NCBI RefSeq assembly: GCF_014206875.1
Contig: NZ_JACIJO010000003.1
Location: 1,072,660-1,136,659 of the forward strand
Origin: Algoriphagus iocasae
GTDB lineage: Bacteria > Bacteroidota > Bacteroidia > Cytophagales > Cyclobacteriaceae
DNA length: 64,000 bases
Direction: 5' to 3'
Shown: positions 1 through 8,511 of the stretch, piece by piece
Numbering within the stretch: position 1 is the first letter of the stretch
How the letters are laid out: each line of letters starts with the position of its first letter
Program-made: the position numbers and the translations under genes
Notes under the pieces: model-generated
Databases searched by the model: none
Seen by the model: only the letters and a program-made list of their open reading frames with translations
Told to the model about the DNA's origin: nothing

Positions 1-1
1 T

Positions 2-2359
2 TATGATGTCAGCAGGTTACTGGATTATGATGAAATCAATACACTTGAAGTAAAAGTGAATAAGGTCTCAGAAAATCAATCTGTTAACAAGGCTGAAAGA
101 GAGGCTGATTTCTGGATTTTCGGAGGGATTTACAGACCGGTATTTTTAGAAGTTTTACCAAATATTCATTTTACCAGAATTGCCGTAGATCCAAAAGCAA
201 ATGGTGACTTTAAAGGACTTTTGACACTCAATAAAGTTCCTAAAGATGGGAAAGTGGAAATGGAATTACTTGAGTTGGAATCGGGGAAATTGCTTGATAA
301 GTTTCAACAAATTATTGATTCGGATTCTGTTTGGTTGACTCATCACTTTTCCAATATAAAGCCATGGAATCCTGAAAATCCAATTCGATACAAAGCCATT
401 TTCAGGATTATAGATGAAGATGGAATTCTTTTTGAGAAATCTGAAAAGATTGGATTCCGAACTGTTGATTTGCGTCCCAAAGATGGGGTGTATATCAATG
501 GCGTGAAAACCATATTTAAAGGGGTAAACAGGCATTCTTTTTATCCAACAACTGGAAGAGCATTGAGTTTTGAGAATCATTTGGAAGACATTCTTCTGAT
601 GAAAGAAATGAATATGAATGCCGTCAGAATGTCCCATTATCCCCCAGATGAAGAATTCTTGAATCTTGCCGATTCTTTAGGATTGTTTGTCTTGGATGAA
701 GTGACAGGATGGCAAGATGCTTATGATACCGAGATAGGCCCGAAATTGATAAAGGAAACAATTCTTAGAGATGCCAATCATCCATCAATTGTCTTTTGGG
801 ATCATGGCAATGAAGGTGGATGGAATTTTGAAAATGAGCCTGCTTTTAATCGATATGACATTCAGAAAAGGCCAGTAATCTATCCATGGTTGAAGCGAAA
901 TAATATGGATACGTTTCACTATCCCACCTATGATACTCGAGCCGATCGTTTGGATAAAGGAGATGATATTTTTATGCCAACTGAGTTATTGCATGGTTTG
1001 TATGATGGTGGTTTAGGTGCTGGATTAAATGATTTTTGGACTAAATACAGTAAAAATCCACTTTTCGCAGGAGGTTTTTTATGGGTATTTGCAGATGAAG
1101 CAGTCAAAAGAGTTGACCAGAATGGAAAGATGGGTTCAGATGGAAATCATGCTCCTGATGGGATTTTAGGGCCTTACAGAGAAAAAGAAGGTAGTTTCTA
1201 CACCATCCAATCTATTTGGTCTCCCATCCAGATAGAAATAACAGAAAACCTAAACGATTTCGATGGTTCTATAAAAGTTTCCAATGGCTATTTGTTTTCA
1301 GATTTAAGTAAAGCTCATCTGAAAATAGAGCTCATTCAGATTCAAAACTGGGAAGGGGAAAAGACCATTTCCTCGGAAAATATTCAGCTTGGTTCAATTC
1401 AACCCGGAGCAACTGAAGAAGTGAAATACCATGTTCCTATGAATTGGTCTGATGCGGATTATTTAAAAATAACTGCCATTGGGATTCATGGTGAAAAATT
1501 GACTAACTGGACATACCCACTTCGTAATCCAGCTGAAGCAAATAAGAAATATTTTAATTCGGGAGAAATAGAAATCTACCCGATCAAAGTAAGAGAATCT
1601 GTGAATGATCTTCAGATTGAAGTGGATGGGAGAATCTATTTTTTCGGTAAGAAATACGGGAATCTTGAAATGGTCAAAGTAAACCGAAAATTTATTTACC
1701 TAAACCAAAATCCTCAGATAGAAGGGCATGGAGAGCAGGAAGCAAAAGTTTCTTGGAAAAAAATAAAAGACGGTTCTATTCAGATCAAATCAGTTTATGA
1801 GAATTATCCAAAGGAACTAGTTTGGACTGTTTTACCTACTTCTGAATTGAAATTGGAGATTTCTCCTGCAGACTCCTCACAATTAGATCGGGAGCTGTTG
1901 GGGATTGGTTTCAACTATCCCGATTCATTGGTTAAATCTGCCAAGATGATTGCGGATGGACCTTATCGAGTATGGAAAAACAGAAGGAGAGGATCCAATT
2001 TTGGCTTTTGGGAAAAAGAATACAATGATACTCAGACTGGATATAGTTTTGAAAATTTAATTTATCCTGAGTTCAAAGGCTATTATTCAAATTTCCACGC
2101 TGTTCAGATCAGGACTACTGAAACCGAAATTGAGATTCGGACAGAAACACCTGTGTTATTCCTGAGTTTGTTTAAACCGAAATTCCCTGAAAATTCAACA
2201 ATAGGCGTGATGCCTAAGCAAACACAATCAGAATTAAGTTTTCTGTATGATATTCCTCCAATCGGGACTAAGTTTCATAAAGGAAATGAAATGATTTCGA
2301 ATCAAAATAATCCTGAAGTGAATTTAGAACCAATTGTGTTATGGTTTAGATTCCGTTGA
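2..2359 (+). CDS. Glycoside hydrolase family 2 protein (beta-galactosidase-like), 5' end missing
   Basis: The reading frame is open from the left edge, so the gene begins upstream; a GTG at 56 is in frame but would cut into the N-terminal sugar-binding domain. The first residues hold the GH2 jelly-roll signature (FWIFGGIYRPVFLEVLP), followed by the immunoglobulin-like domain and a TIM barrel. The acid/base Glu is probably in HGNEGGWN and the nucleophile in PTELLHGLYDGG; both differ from the classic LacZ motifs, so the substrate is uncertain. A beta-rich C-terminal half of about 400 residues follows. In Bacteroidota such enzymes are usually periplasmic and attack plant or algal polysaccharides. 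The last 21 bases overlap, tail to tail, the end of the next gene on the opposite strand. Family assignment is firm; specificity is not. Confidence 0.88.
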   Translation, partial: YDVSRLLDYDEINTLEVKVNKVSENQSVNKAEREADFWIFGGIYRPVFLEVLPNIHFTRIAVDPKANGDFKGLLTLNKVPKDGKVEMELLELESGKLLDKFQQIIDSDSVWLTHHFSNIKPWNPENPIRYKAIFRIIDEDGILFEKSEKIGFRTVDLRPKDGVYINGVKTIFKGVNRHSFYPTTGRALSFENHLEDILLMKEMNMNAVRMSHYPPDEEFLNLADSLGLFVLDEVTGWQDAYDTEIGPKLIKETILRDANHPSIVFWDHGNEGGWNFENEPAFNRYDIQKRPVIYPWLKRNNMDTFHYPTYDTRADRLDKGDDIFMPTELLHGLYDGGLGAGLNDFWTKYSKNPLFAGGFLWVFADEAVKRVDQNGKMGSDGNHAPDGILGPYREKEGSFYTIQSIWSPIQIEITENLNDFDGSIKVSNGYLFSDLSKAHLKIELIQIQNWEGEKTISSENIQLGSIQPGATEEVKYHVPMNWSDADYLKITAIGIHGEKLTNWTYPLRNPAEANKKYFNSGEIEIYPIKVRESVNDLQIEVDGRIYFFGKKYGNLEMVKVNRKFIYLNQNPQIEGHGEQEAKVSWKKIKDGSIQIKSVYENYPKELVWTVLPTSELKLEISPADSSQLDRELLGIGFNYPDSLVKSAKMIADGPYRVWKNRRRGSNFGFWEKEYNDTQTGYSFENLIYPEFKGYYSNFHAVQIRTTETEIEIRTETPVLFLSLFKPKFPENSTIGVMPKQTQSELSFLYDIPPIGTKFHKGNEMISNQNNPEVNLEPIVLWFRFR

Positions 2360-3319
2360 GACATTACTTTCAACGTTGGTATCAATGATCACTTCTTTTT
2401 TTTTAACGCGGGAAAAATGTTCGTAAGGTATGATTCCGTAGCCATAATTGATGGAAAACACTTTAGTGAATTCTGCCCCAAAGAAGAAAATCAAGCAGGA
2501 ATATGAGACCCAAAGTAGGATTAACACCAAGGAACCAGCAGCTCCATAGGTTGATCCTGGGTTAGTGGCTCCAAAATATAATCCAAGCAAGAATTTGCCT
2601 AGAACAAACAACAGCGCAGTAAGGAAAGCTCCAATCCATACCGTTCTCCATGTGATTTTGGCATCTGGTAAGTATTTGAAAATCAATCCAAATAAGAGAG
2701 TAATCACGGAAAGTGATAAAATCCAATCCAATCCAAAGGCTAAATAAAGAACAAAGTCTGGAAGTCTTTCGGCGATATACTCACTCAAAATGGAAATGGT
2801 GGCAGTCAGAATAAAACTCACCAAAAGTAAAAACCCAAGGACCAAAACAAATCCAAAGCTGATAATACGATCTTTGACCAGTTTATACCAACTGATCTGC
2901 TCTGTCATCTTTAATTCCCAGATTTCATTCAAGGATATTTTTAGATGATAAAAGACTCCAGTCGCACCAAAGATAAGCGTTGCCACACCGATGATGGTGG
3001 CTAAAGTTGACTTACCGCTAAACTCTGTGCTCATGATCATTTCCTCAATGATTTTGGCGGTATCCGCTCCCAAAATATTCTGAAATTGAGTTGTAAGTCG
3101 TCCTGCAACGATATCTGCTCCCCAGATTGATCCTACCGTATTGACAACAATTACAAGTAGGGCAGGAAGTGATAATACCGCATAATAAGCCACAACGGCG
3201 CTCAATCTCGCTGGATCAGAAGCATTCCATCGTTTAAAAGCCATAGCAATCAGTTTCGGCAAATGCGTAAACCTGAATTTGCTTGGCGCGATAAGATTTT
3301 CTTTGGATGAGTCCTCCAT
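2339..3319 (-). CDS. YihY/BrkB-family inner membrane protein
   Basis: 326 residues, the usual length for the YihY/UPF0761 family (once annotated as ribonuclease BN, which is wrong for this family). After a short cytosolic N-terminus come the conserved segment ARLSAVVAYYAVLSLPALLV and about six membrane helices, including the family's characteristic region GSTYGAAGSLVLILLWVSYS. The tail is charged and cytosolic. Role unknown: the family has been linked to lipid or glycolipid export and to serum resistance in Bordetella, without a proven substrate. It lies 7 bases downstream of the MscS-type gene on the same strand, so the two are probably co-transcribed, perhaps as an envelope-stress pair. Its 3' end overlaps the GH2 gene by 21 bases. 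Confidence 0.9.
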   Translation of the reverse strand: MEDSSKENLIAPSKFRFTHLPKLIAMAFKRWNASDPARLSAVVAYYAVLSLPALLVIVVNTVGSIWGADIVAGRLTTQFQNILGADTAKIIEEMIMSTEFSGKSTLATIIGVATLIFGATGVFYHLKISLNEIWELKMTEQISWYKLVKDRIISFGFVLVLGFLLLVSFILTATISILSEYIAERLPDFVLYLAFGLDWILSLSVITLLFGLIFKYLPDAKITWRTVWIGAFLTALLFVLGKFLLGLYFGATNPGSTYGAAGSLVLILLWVSYSCLIFFFGAEFTKVFSINYGYGIIPYEHFSRVKKKEVIIDTNVESNVSTESKP

Positions 3320-3326
3320 CGGATTA

Positions 3327-4265
3327 TTAATTAGTATCTAATTTCATTGCTGATAATTCTTTCAGCTCTTCCTTCATCGTCACACCACCTTTAATTCCGA
3401 AATCCAATGTTCTGATTGGGAATGGAATAGTGATTCCTTCTTTATCAAAGGCTTTTTTCAAAGCAATGATCGCTTCATTTCTTGCGGGTATGAAATTCAA
3501 TTCATTGTTTGTGAATTTGACCCAGACATTCAAAGTAAAGTTGATCGAGCTGTCCCCAAATCCAGTCCAGAAGATGCTGTTATCTTCAGATTTCAATCTG
3601 CTTGGAATATTTTCTACAGCCTCTAAAGCAATTTTTTGAACTGTTTCTAAATCTTCGCCATAGCTAACTCCACATTCTATCTGTATCCTTCTTCGACCTT
3701 CATCTGTATAGTTAATAAAGTATTCCTGAAAAAGCATCCTATTTGGGACATGGACAATTGGTCCATTATAGGTTCTGATTTTGGTAACTCTTAAGTTGAT
3801 ATCAATGACAGTTCCTTCGTGGCCATCTTTGGTTTGAATAATGTCCCCGATTTTGTAGGGTTGATTAAAAGTGATGAAAACACCTGACATGAAATTGGCT
3901 GCAGTGTCTTGGAAAGCAAAACCCAAAGCCAAACCGACAATCCCCAAACCTGCTAAAATGGATGAAACTGTTCTTGTTAATTCTAAGGCTGATAGGGAAA
4001 GCATAATCCCCAGCACAATCATCCCCATAAAAATGATCTGGCTTAAAAATCTACTGATCGTGGGATTGATTCGAATTTTATTGAGGTAACGGTTCGAGTA
4101 TTTTTTTAGATTCCGGGCTACAAAAATGCTGACGACCATGATAATAATCGCCAAAACCAAATTGGGTAAACTAGAAACTGCTGCTTCTCCCCATGATTCT
4201 AATTTTTCTGTAATTTTTTCTAAAACATTTTGGGTATCATACCCGAATATCTCTGCAATTCTCAT
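3327..4265 (-). CDS. MscS-family small-conductance mechanosensitive channel
   Basis: 312 residues. Three N-terminal membrane segments are visible; the third, pore-lining one contains the glycine/alanine-rich run GLGIVGLALGFAFQDTAANF, the hallmark of MscS channels. The beta domain follows (FNQPYKIGDIIQ, then GTVIDINLRVTKIRTYNGPIVHVPN), and then the alpha/beta C-terminal vestibule ending with PFPIRTLDFG. Members open on membrane tension and release solutes during hypo-osmotic shock. It is the first gene of a two-gene unit with the YihY-like gene. The start is the ATG at 4265; no clear Shine-Dalgarno is seen, as is normal in this phylum. The 268 bases upstream, up to 4533, hold no recognisable gene. 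Confidence 0.93.
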   Translation of the reverse strand: MRIAEIFGYDTQNVLEKITEKLESWGEAAVSSLPNLVLAIIIMVVSIFVARNLKKYSNRYLNKIRINPTISRFLSQIIFMGMIVLGIMLSLSALELTRTVSSILAGLGIVGLALGFAFQDTAANFMSGVFITFNQPYKIGDIIQTKDGHEGTVIDINLRVTKIRTYNGPIVHVPNRMLFQEYFINYTDEGRRRIQIECGVSYGEDLETVQKIALEAVENIPSRLKSEDNSIFWTGFGDSSINFTLNVWVKFTNNELNFIPARNEAIIALKKAFDKEGITIPFPIRTLDFGIKGGVTMKEELKELSAMKLDTN

Positions 4266-4533
4266 TTCTTATTTGTTTTGAAAACATAAAGGTGAAATGA
4301 TCATGCCACGGCTTTCGATAATTTAAAAAATCAGAATCCTTTACTGAGAAAAGTTTCTGATTTAATAATTGTCATAAAAATAGGCTCAGATTGGCTGGAA
4401 AAGGCGTTTTCTTGTTTACGTATTAAAAAGGGTATAATTCAGTAATTGCAATATTGGGAATGGTAATATGCCTTTTTCTTTAAGATTTGCCCAAAATGGG
4501 GAAATTATTTCATGAAGGATTTTTATTAGAAAA

Positions 4534-5130
4534 TCATTTAGAGGGGATTTTAAGACCTTTTAGAATTTCTTTTGAATTAACTCCCAATTGCCTTAGAAGC
4601 TTGTTCACGTCCTTTTGTTCAATGCTTGTTTGCCTGATTTCTTCCTTTTTGAAAATGATCACGTTTCCTTCCCAGGTATTGGGTGCAGATGGAATAAAAA
4701 TCACGACTTCACCGCTTTCTAATTCATCGACTTGAAAGCCTAAAACCCAGCCATCGATAGGAGCTAAAACCACAGGATAATTATTTTCTGAATTTAAACC
4801 TGCTGTGTTTTCGAGCGTATTTTTCATCAATTTATATCCAGGAAATAAGGATAGTAAATGTTCCTCTATCCAAAGAATCATTTTGCTACCCAAGCCTTTG
4901 CTCGCAATAAATCCAGCCAGGATGCAGATTAACAACAGGATGAAAATGGTAAATAGATAAGGAGTGTAGAAAATGGTGTTTTCCAAGGAAAGCTTTTCCC
5001 CGATAACAGTGGCTATAGGCTTGATTAGCAGAATAGCTTTTTCAAAAAATAGGATTAACAACACGAGAGGAAAAAGGAAAAAAATACCTCCTTTGATCAG
5101 TTGATTGAGAATATTAAAGGAATTTTTCAT
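4534..5130 (-). CDS. DUF502 family membrane protein
   Basis: 198 residues with two strong N-terminal hydrophobic segments (about residues 14-34 and 52-76), then a soluble domain with FPGYKLMKNTLENTAG and PVVLAPIDGWVLGFQVDE. The order and motifs match the DUF502 family, found in many bacteria and without an established function. It is followed by a charged C-terminus. Its start lies 69 bases beyond the hpd stop, and the hpd terminator sits between them, so it is probably a separate unit. Nothing in the sequence suggests a partner. Confidence 0.8.
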   Translation of the reverse strand: MKNSFNILNQLIKGGIFFLFPLVLLILFFEKAILLIKPIATVIGEKLSLENTIFYTPYLFTIFILLLICILAGFIASKGLGSKMILWIEEHLLSLFPGYKLMKNTLENTAGLNSENNYPVVLAPIDGWVLGFQVDELESGEVVIFIPSAPNTWEGNVIIFKKEEIRQTSIEQKDVNKLLRQLGVNSKEILKGLKIPSK

Positions 5131-5167
5131 GGCTTATGTTTTAAAAAATTTATGGGTTTTTTGGCAT

Positions 5168-5195
5168 AAAAAAAAGCCGGCTCATTGCCGGCTTC
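5168..5195 (-). terminator. Rho-independent terminator of hpd
   Basis: Eight-base stem AAGCCGGC (5174-5181) and GCCGGCTT (5187-5194) with loop TCATT. Read on the minus strand it is followed by a run of T (complement of 5168-5173). It starts 4 bases after the hpd stop codon. Confidence 0.9.
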
Positions 5196-5198
5196 GTC

Positions 5199-6293
5199 TT
5201 AGAGGTTTCCTCTCAATTCTTGTTCTCTTTCTATCGCTTCAAAAAGAGCTTTGAAATTTCCTTTTCCAAAGGATTTCGCTCCTTTTCTTTGAATAATCTC
5301 AAAGAATAAAGTTGGTCTATCCTGAATAGGTTTGGTGAAAATCTGAAGCAAATATCCTTCTTCGTCTCGATCTACAAGGATATTCAAATCCTTCAAAGGT
5401 TGAAGATCTTCATCGATTTTTCCGACACGATCCAAAAGATCATCGTAATAAGAATCAGGAACTTCCAGAAACTCAATTCCTCTTTTGCGTAATTCAGAAA
5501 CAGTATAGATGATATCGTCTGTGGCAATTGCCATGTGTTGAACGCCGGGACCATTGTAGAAATCAAGGTATTCTTCTATTTGTGACTTTTTCTTTCCTTC
5601 AGCAGGTTCATTGATAGGGAATTTGATATACCCATTTCCATTGGAAACCACCTTCGACATCAAAGCAGAATATTCTGTAGAAATGTCTTTGTCATCAAAT
5701 GTGATTAGCAATTTGAATCCCATGACATCTTCATAATATTTCACCCAGCGATTCATTTCACCGAGTTCTACATTTCCGACGCAGTGGTCAATGTATTTCA
5801 GTCCTATAGATTCTGATTGGTATGTGCTTTTTCTAGGAACATAGCCTGGAAGGAAAACTCCTTTATAATTTTTTCTTTCTACAAAAGTATGGATCGTGTC
5901 ACCGTACGTTTCGATTGAAGCGATCTTAACTTCTCCATTAGCATCTTTTACAACTTTTGGTTCAGATACTGAAACTGCGCCTCTCCTCGTCGTTTCGTCC
6001 CAGGATTTCTCAGCATCATCCACCCAAAGGGCAAGTACTTTTACTCCATCACCGTGTTTGGAAATATGCGCTGAAATTTCATTGTTCGGTTGTAAGGGGG
6101 AAGTTAAAACCAAGCGGATCTTATCCTGCTTTAAAACGTAGGAAGCTCTATCCTTAATTCCTGTTTCAGGACCTGCATATGCAATCAGTTCAAATCCAAA
6201 GGCATACTGGTAAAATAGTGCGGATTGTTTGGCATTGCCAACATACATTTCCACGTAGTCTGTCCCATTGATGGGAAGAAAATCTTCATTCAT
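5199..6293 (-). CDS. hpd: 4-hydroxyphenylpyruvate dioxygenase
   Basis: Converts 4-hydroxyphenylpyruvate to homogentisate in tyrosine catabolism; cytosolic, non-heme Fe(II). The 364-residue protein has the two vicinal-oxygen-chelate domains of the family. The iron ligands are visible: His170 (YIDHCVGN), His253 (GVQHMAI) and Glu332 (LFFEIIQRKG). The C-terminal helix that closes the active site (GKGNFKALFEAIE) is present. The ATG at 6293 was chosen; a TTG two codons upstream is also open but is a poorer start. No homogentisate dioxygenase or fumarylacetoacetase gene is adjacent here. The upstream region carries a palindrome that could be an operator. Length and residues are all normal for a functional enzyme. 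Confidence 0.96.
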   Translation of the reverse strand: MNEDFLPINGTDYVEMYVGNAKQSALFYQYAFGFELIAYAGPETGIKDRASYVLKQDKIRLVLTSPLQPNNEISAHISKHGDGVKVLALWVDDAEKSWDETTRRGAVSVSEPKVVKDANGEVKIASIETYGDTIHTFVERKNYKGVFLPGYVPRKSTYQSESIGLKYIDHCVGNVELGEMNRWVKYYEDVMGFKLLITFDDKDISTEYSALMSKVVSNGNGYIKFPINEPAEGKKKSQIEEYLDFYNGPGVQHMAIATDDIIYTVSELRKRGIEFLEVPDSYYDDLLDRVGKIDEDLQPLKDLNILVDRDEEGYLLQIFTKPIQDRPTLFFEIIQRKGAKSFGKGNFKALFEAIEREQELRGNL

Positions 6294-6321
6294 GGTCAAG
6301 TTAATTTTTGGGTTTAATCTT

Positions 6322-6358
6322 AGACCAAAGGTAAAAAAATAACCAAAGAATATTTGGT
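6322..6358 (-). promoter_or_regulatory. Possible hpd promoter and operator palindrome
   Basis: Upstream of hpd there is a perfect inverted repeat ACCAAA-GAATA-TTTGGT (6342-6358) and a second half-site-like ACCAAAGGT (6325-6331 region). On the minus strand 6333-6326 reads TACCTTTG, matching the TAnnTTTG -7 consensus of Bacteroidota about 33 bases before the ATG. A properly spaced -33 element is not obvious, so this is tentative. Confidence 0.3.
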
Positions 6359-6368
6359 CTTTCTTGGT

Positions 6369-7370
6369 TTATTCTTGAGGGTTTTTATTTGCCCAAAGAC
6401 TGATCCCGGCCATGATCAAGAAAGCCAAAGCCCAGGAACCCAAACTCGTAGAAAGTGCCAAAAGGAATAAAATGAAATAATAGAGTGGACCTAAAGTAAA
6501 ACCGATCAGGAACTTGATAGTAGAATCGAATACTTTGTCTTTGATCTTCGGACTTCTCCATAACCAAACCCAATACAATGGGAAGTGGAAGATTTTCATC
6601 AGTTTGTTTTTCAGACCAGAAAATTCTGGAATAGGGTTTTCAACTTTACCGGTTTCAAGAAAGACATTAACTGCTTCCTTGTTATTGATATCTACTCCAG
6701 CTTCCAAAAGTCTTTGTAAGTTCTCTTCATAACCTTCGTCAGGGATTTCCACTACCAATTGATGTAATGCTTTTTCTACTGCTTTTGTCAGTTTACCAGA
6801 TTGGGAATTTGGCATATTGACTTCTATGGGAGTTCCGAAAATCATATGAACTCGGCTTCCAGATCTTCTATGAGCGGAGTAATTGATGCCTACAGGTAAA
6901 ATCAATGGCTCTGAATCGGGATACTTTTCCTTTAATCCAAAGGCCATTCTTGTAAAGCCCTTACTAAGTTGTCTGAGATTTCTAACAAGACTATGGCTAC
7001 CTTCTGCGAAGATGATCACAGTCCCATTCTTCTTTAAAATCTCATAAGTTTTATCAAAAATCAATTGATTTTGCTGAATTGTCGAAAAGCCATCCCTAAC
7101 CCGATAAACAGGGAGCATCCGGATAAAATCAAGAAGTTTAGCTGCAATAGGGCTTTTAAAAACAGAAGCCCGGGTGAGAAAGAATGGGTTGAGTCTGGTA
7201 TGCGTTGCTAATAGCAAAGGATCAATAAGAGCATTTTGGTGGTTTGCTACCAGAATAACCGGTCTATTTTTCGGGATATTTTCTTTGCCATCAATTTTGA
7301 TTTTTTTGAAATAGAGATGAAGGCAGGCTTTTACCATGAGGCGCAGCCAATAGTTTACAAAGTCTTTCAT
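6369..7370 (-). CDS. Glycerophosphate/lysophosphatidate acyltransferase (PlsC-like)
   Basis: 333 residues. The acyltransferase signature is present: NHQNALID at residues 43-50 (His44 and Asp50, a H-x5-D spacing as in the fungal-type GPAT group rather than the commoner H-x4-D), then FAEGSHS for the glycerol-phosphate site and a proline-containing block LPVGINYS. Two C-terminal hydrophobic segments (about 285-325) anchor it in the membrane. It should transfer an acyl chain from acyl-CoA or acyl-ACP to a glycerol-phosphate acceptor in phospholipid synthesis. It overlaps the upstream transporter gene by 4 bases, so the two are translationally coupled. Exact acceptor (G3P, LPA or another lysolipid) cannot be told. 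Confidence 0.88.
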   Translation of the reverse strand: MKDFVNYWLRLMVKACLHLYFKKIKIDGKENIPKNRPVILVANHQNALIDPLLLATHTRLNPFFLTRASVFKSPIAAKLLDFIRMLPVYRVRDGFSTIQQNQLIFDKTYEILKKNGTVIIFAEGSHSLVRNLRQLSKGFTRMAFGLKEKYPDSEPLILPVGINYSAHRRSGSRVHMIFGTPIEVNMPNSQSGKLTKAVEKALHQLVVEIPDEGYEENLQRLLEAGVDINNKEAVNVFLETGKVENPIPEFSGLKNKLMKIFHFPLYWVWLWRSPKIKDKVFDSTIKFLIGFTLGPLYYFILFLLALSTSLGSWALAFLIMAGISLWANKNPQE

Positions 7371-8269
7371 TCTTTATTTTTCCATATCGAGGCGATAGCC
7401 ATTCCCGAAATCAAATGCCAAATACCCCAAAATGCTGTGATAATTGCCATTCCTCCAAGTCCATTAAAATAGGTAAAGATCAAAACCAATCCCAAACCTG
7501 AATTTTGTATTCCTGTTTCTATGGTTAAAGTCTTCACATCTGCCAAAGGCAACCCGAAAACTTTACCAGTGAGAAAACCTGATCCCAAAGCAATAAAATT
7601 GTGGGCTAAAACCCATAAAAATATCAAGGAAATGTAGGTTAAAAAGAGATCAAAATTTCCTGCAAAAGCCAAAATGATAAAGGCTGAAAAAATCACTAAA
7701 CTGATCGGCTTTAAAATCTTCGCTGCTTTTTCAGCAAATAGTGGGAGTTTTTGATGGGTTAATATTCCCAAAATCAAGGGAATGCCTAAAATCAAAGCAA
7801 CTGTGAAGAATGCATCTTTATAATCCAGTTGTATTTCCTGAAGCAAATTTGCAGTAGGAGCATAGAAACTCGCCCAAAGAGCAAAATTTAAAGGAGTGCT
7901 GATTATAGAAAGAATGCTTGAAAATCCCGTCAAGCTAACAGATAAGGCGGTATTTCCTTTTGCAAAATTACTGAGAAAATTAGAGACATTTCCTCCAGGA
8001 CAAGCGGCTACCAAAAACATTCCCAAGGCTACGCTTGGGGGTGGAGAAATAACCAGAACCAATACCCAGGTAAGAAATGGTAAGAGAATAAACTGAGAAA
8101 AAACTCCTAAAAAGAAGCTTTTTGGGTTTTTGGCCAGGTATTTAAAATCCTCAAAACGAAGGTCTAATGCCACCCCATACATGATCAATGCCAACGCCAA
8201 ATTCAGGAACAATAAATCTCCCGGAGAAAAGTTGAGCTGGATGGAATCAAGTTCTGTGATGGAGTTCAT
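7367..8269 (-). CDS. Bile acid:sodium symporter (BASS) family transporter
   Basis: 300 residues, hydrophobic throughout, with about nine or ten membrane segments. The family motifs are present: VAACPGGNVSNFLSNFAKGN near residue 95, with the sodium-site residues, and the later ETGIQNSGLGLVL. Bacterial members move bile acids, pantoate, pyruvate or other organic anions with Na+; the substrate here is unknown. The 4-base overlap with the acyltransferase gene places both in one operon. Start is the ATG at 8269. The 242 bases between it and the divergent gene at 8512 presumably contain both promoters, though no confident element was seen. Confidence 0.87.
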   Translation of the reverse strand: MNSITELDSIQLNFSPGDLLFLNLALALIMYGVALDLRFEDFKYLAKNPKSFFLGVFSQFILLPFLTWVLVLVISPPPSVALGMFLVAACPGGNVSNFLSNFAKGNTALSVSLTGFSSILSIISTPLNFALWASFYAPTANLLQEIQLDYKDAFFTVALILGIPLILGILTHQKLPLFAEKAAKILKPISLVIFSAFIILAFAGNFDLFLTYISLIFLWVLAHNFIALGSGFLTGKVFGLPLADVKTLTIETGIQNSGLGLVLIFTYFNGLGGMAIITAFWGIWHLISGMAIASIWKNKE

Positions 8270-8511
8270 CTAAAGCTAAAAGGAACCTTGGTTTCTTGGA
8301 TTGATGGCAAATAACCTTCAATAATAAGGAATTTGAAGAAGACAAATGTATCTAAACTCAATCCATGAAAATATTGATGGAAATATGCAATCGATTGCGT
8401 AGGTTGTAACATCTCTCATATAATACTTATTGCCCTTGAAAATCAGATTACTTAGATTAAACCATTCTTTTAATTTGAAATCAGTCAATTAATAACCCAA
8501 AAAATAATCCT

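Noticed and set aside
2-8269. Polysaccharide utilisation locus around the GH2 gene
   Set aside because: No SusC/SusD pair, sulfatase or sugar regulator is present in the window; upstream genes cannot be seen.
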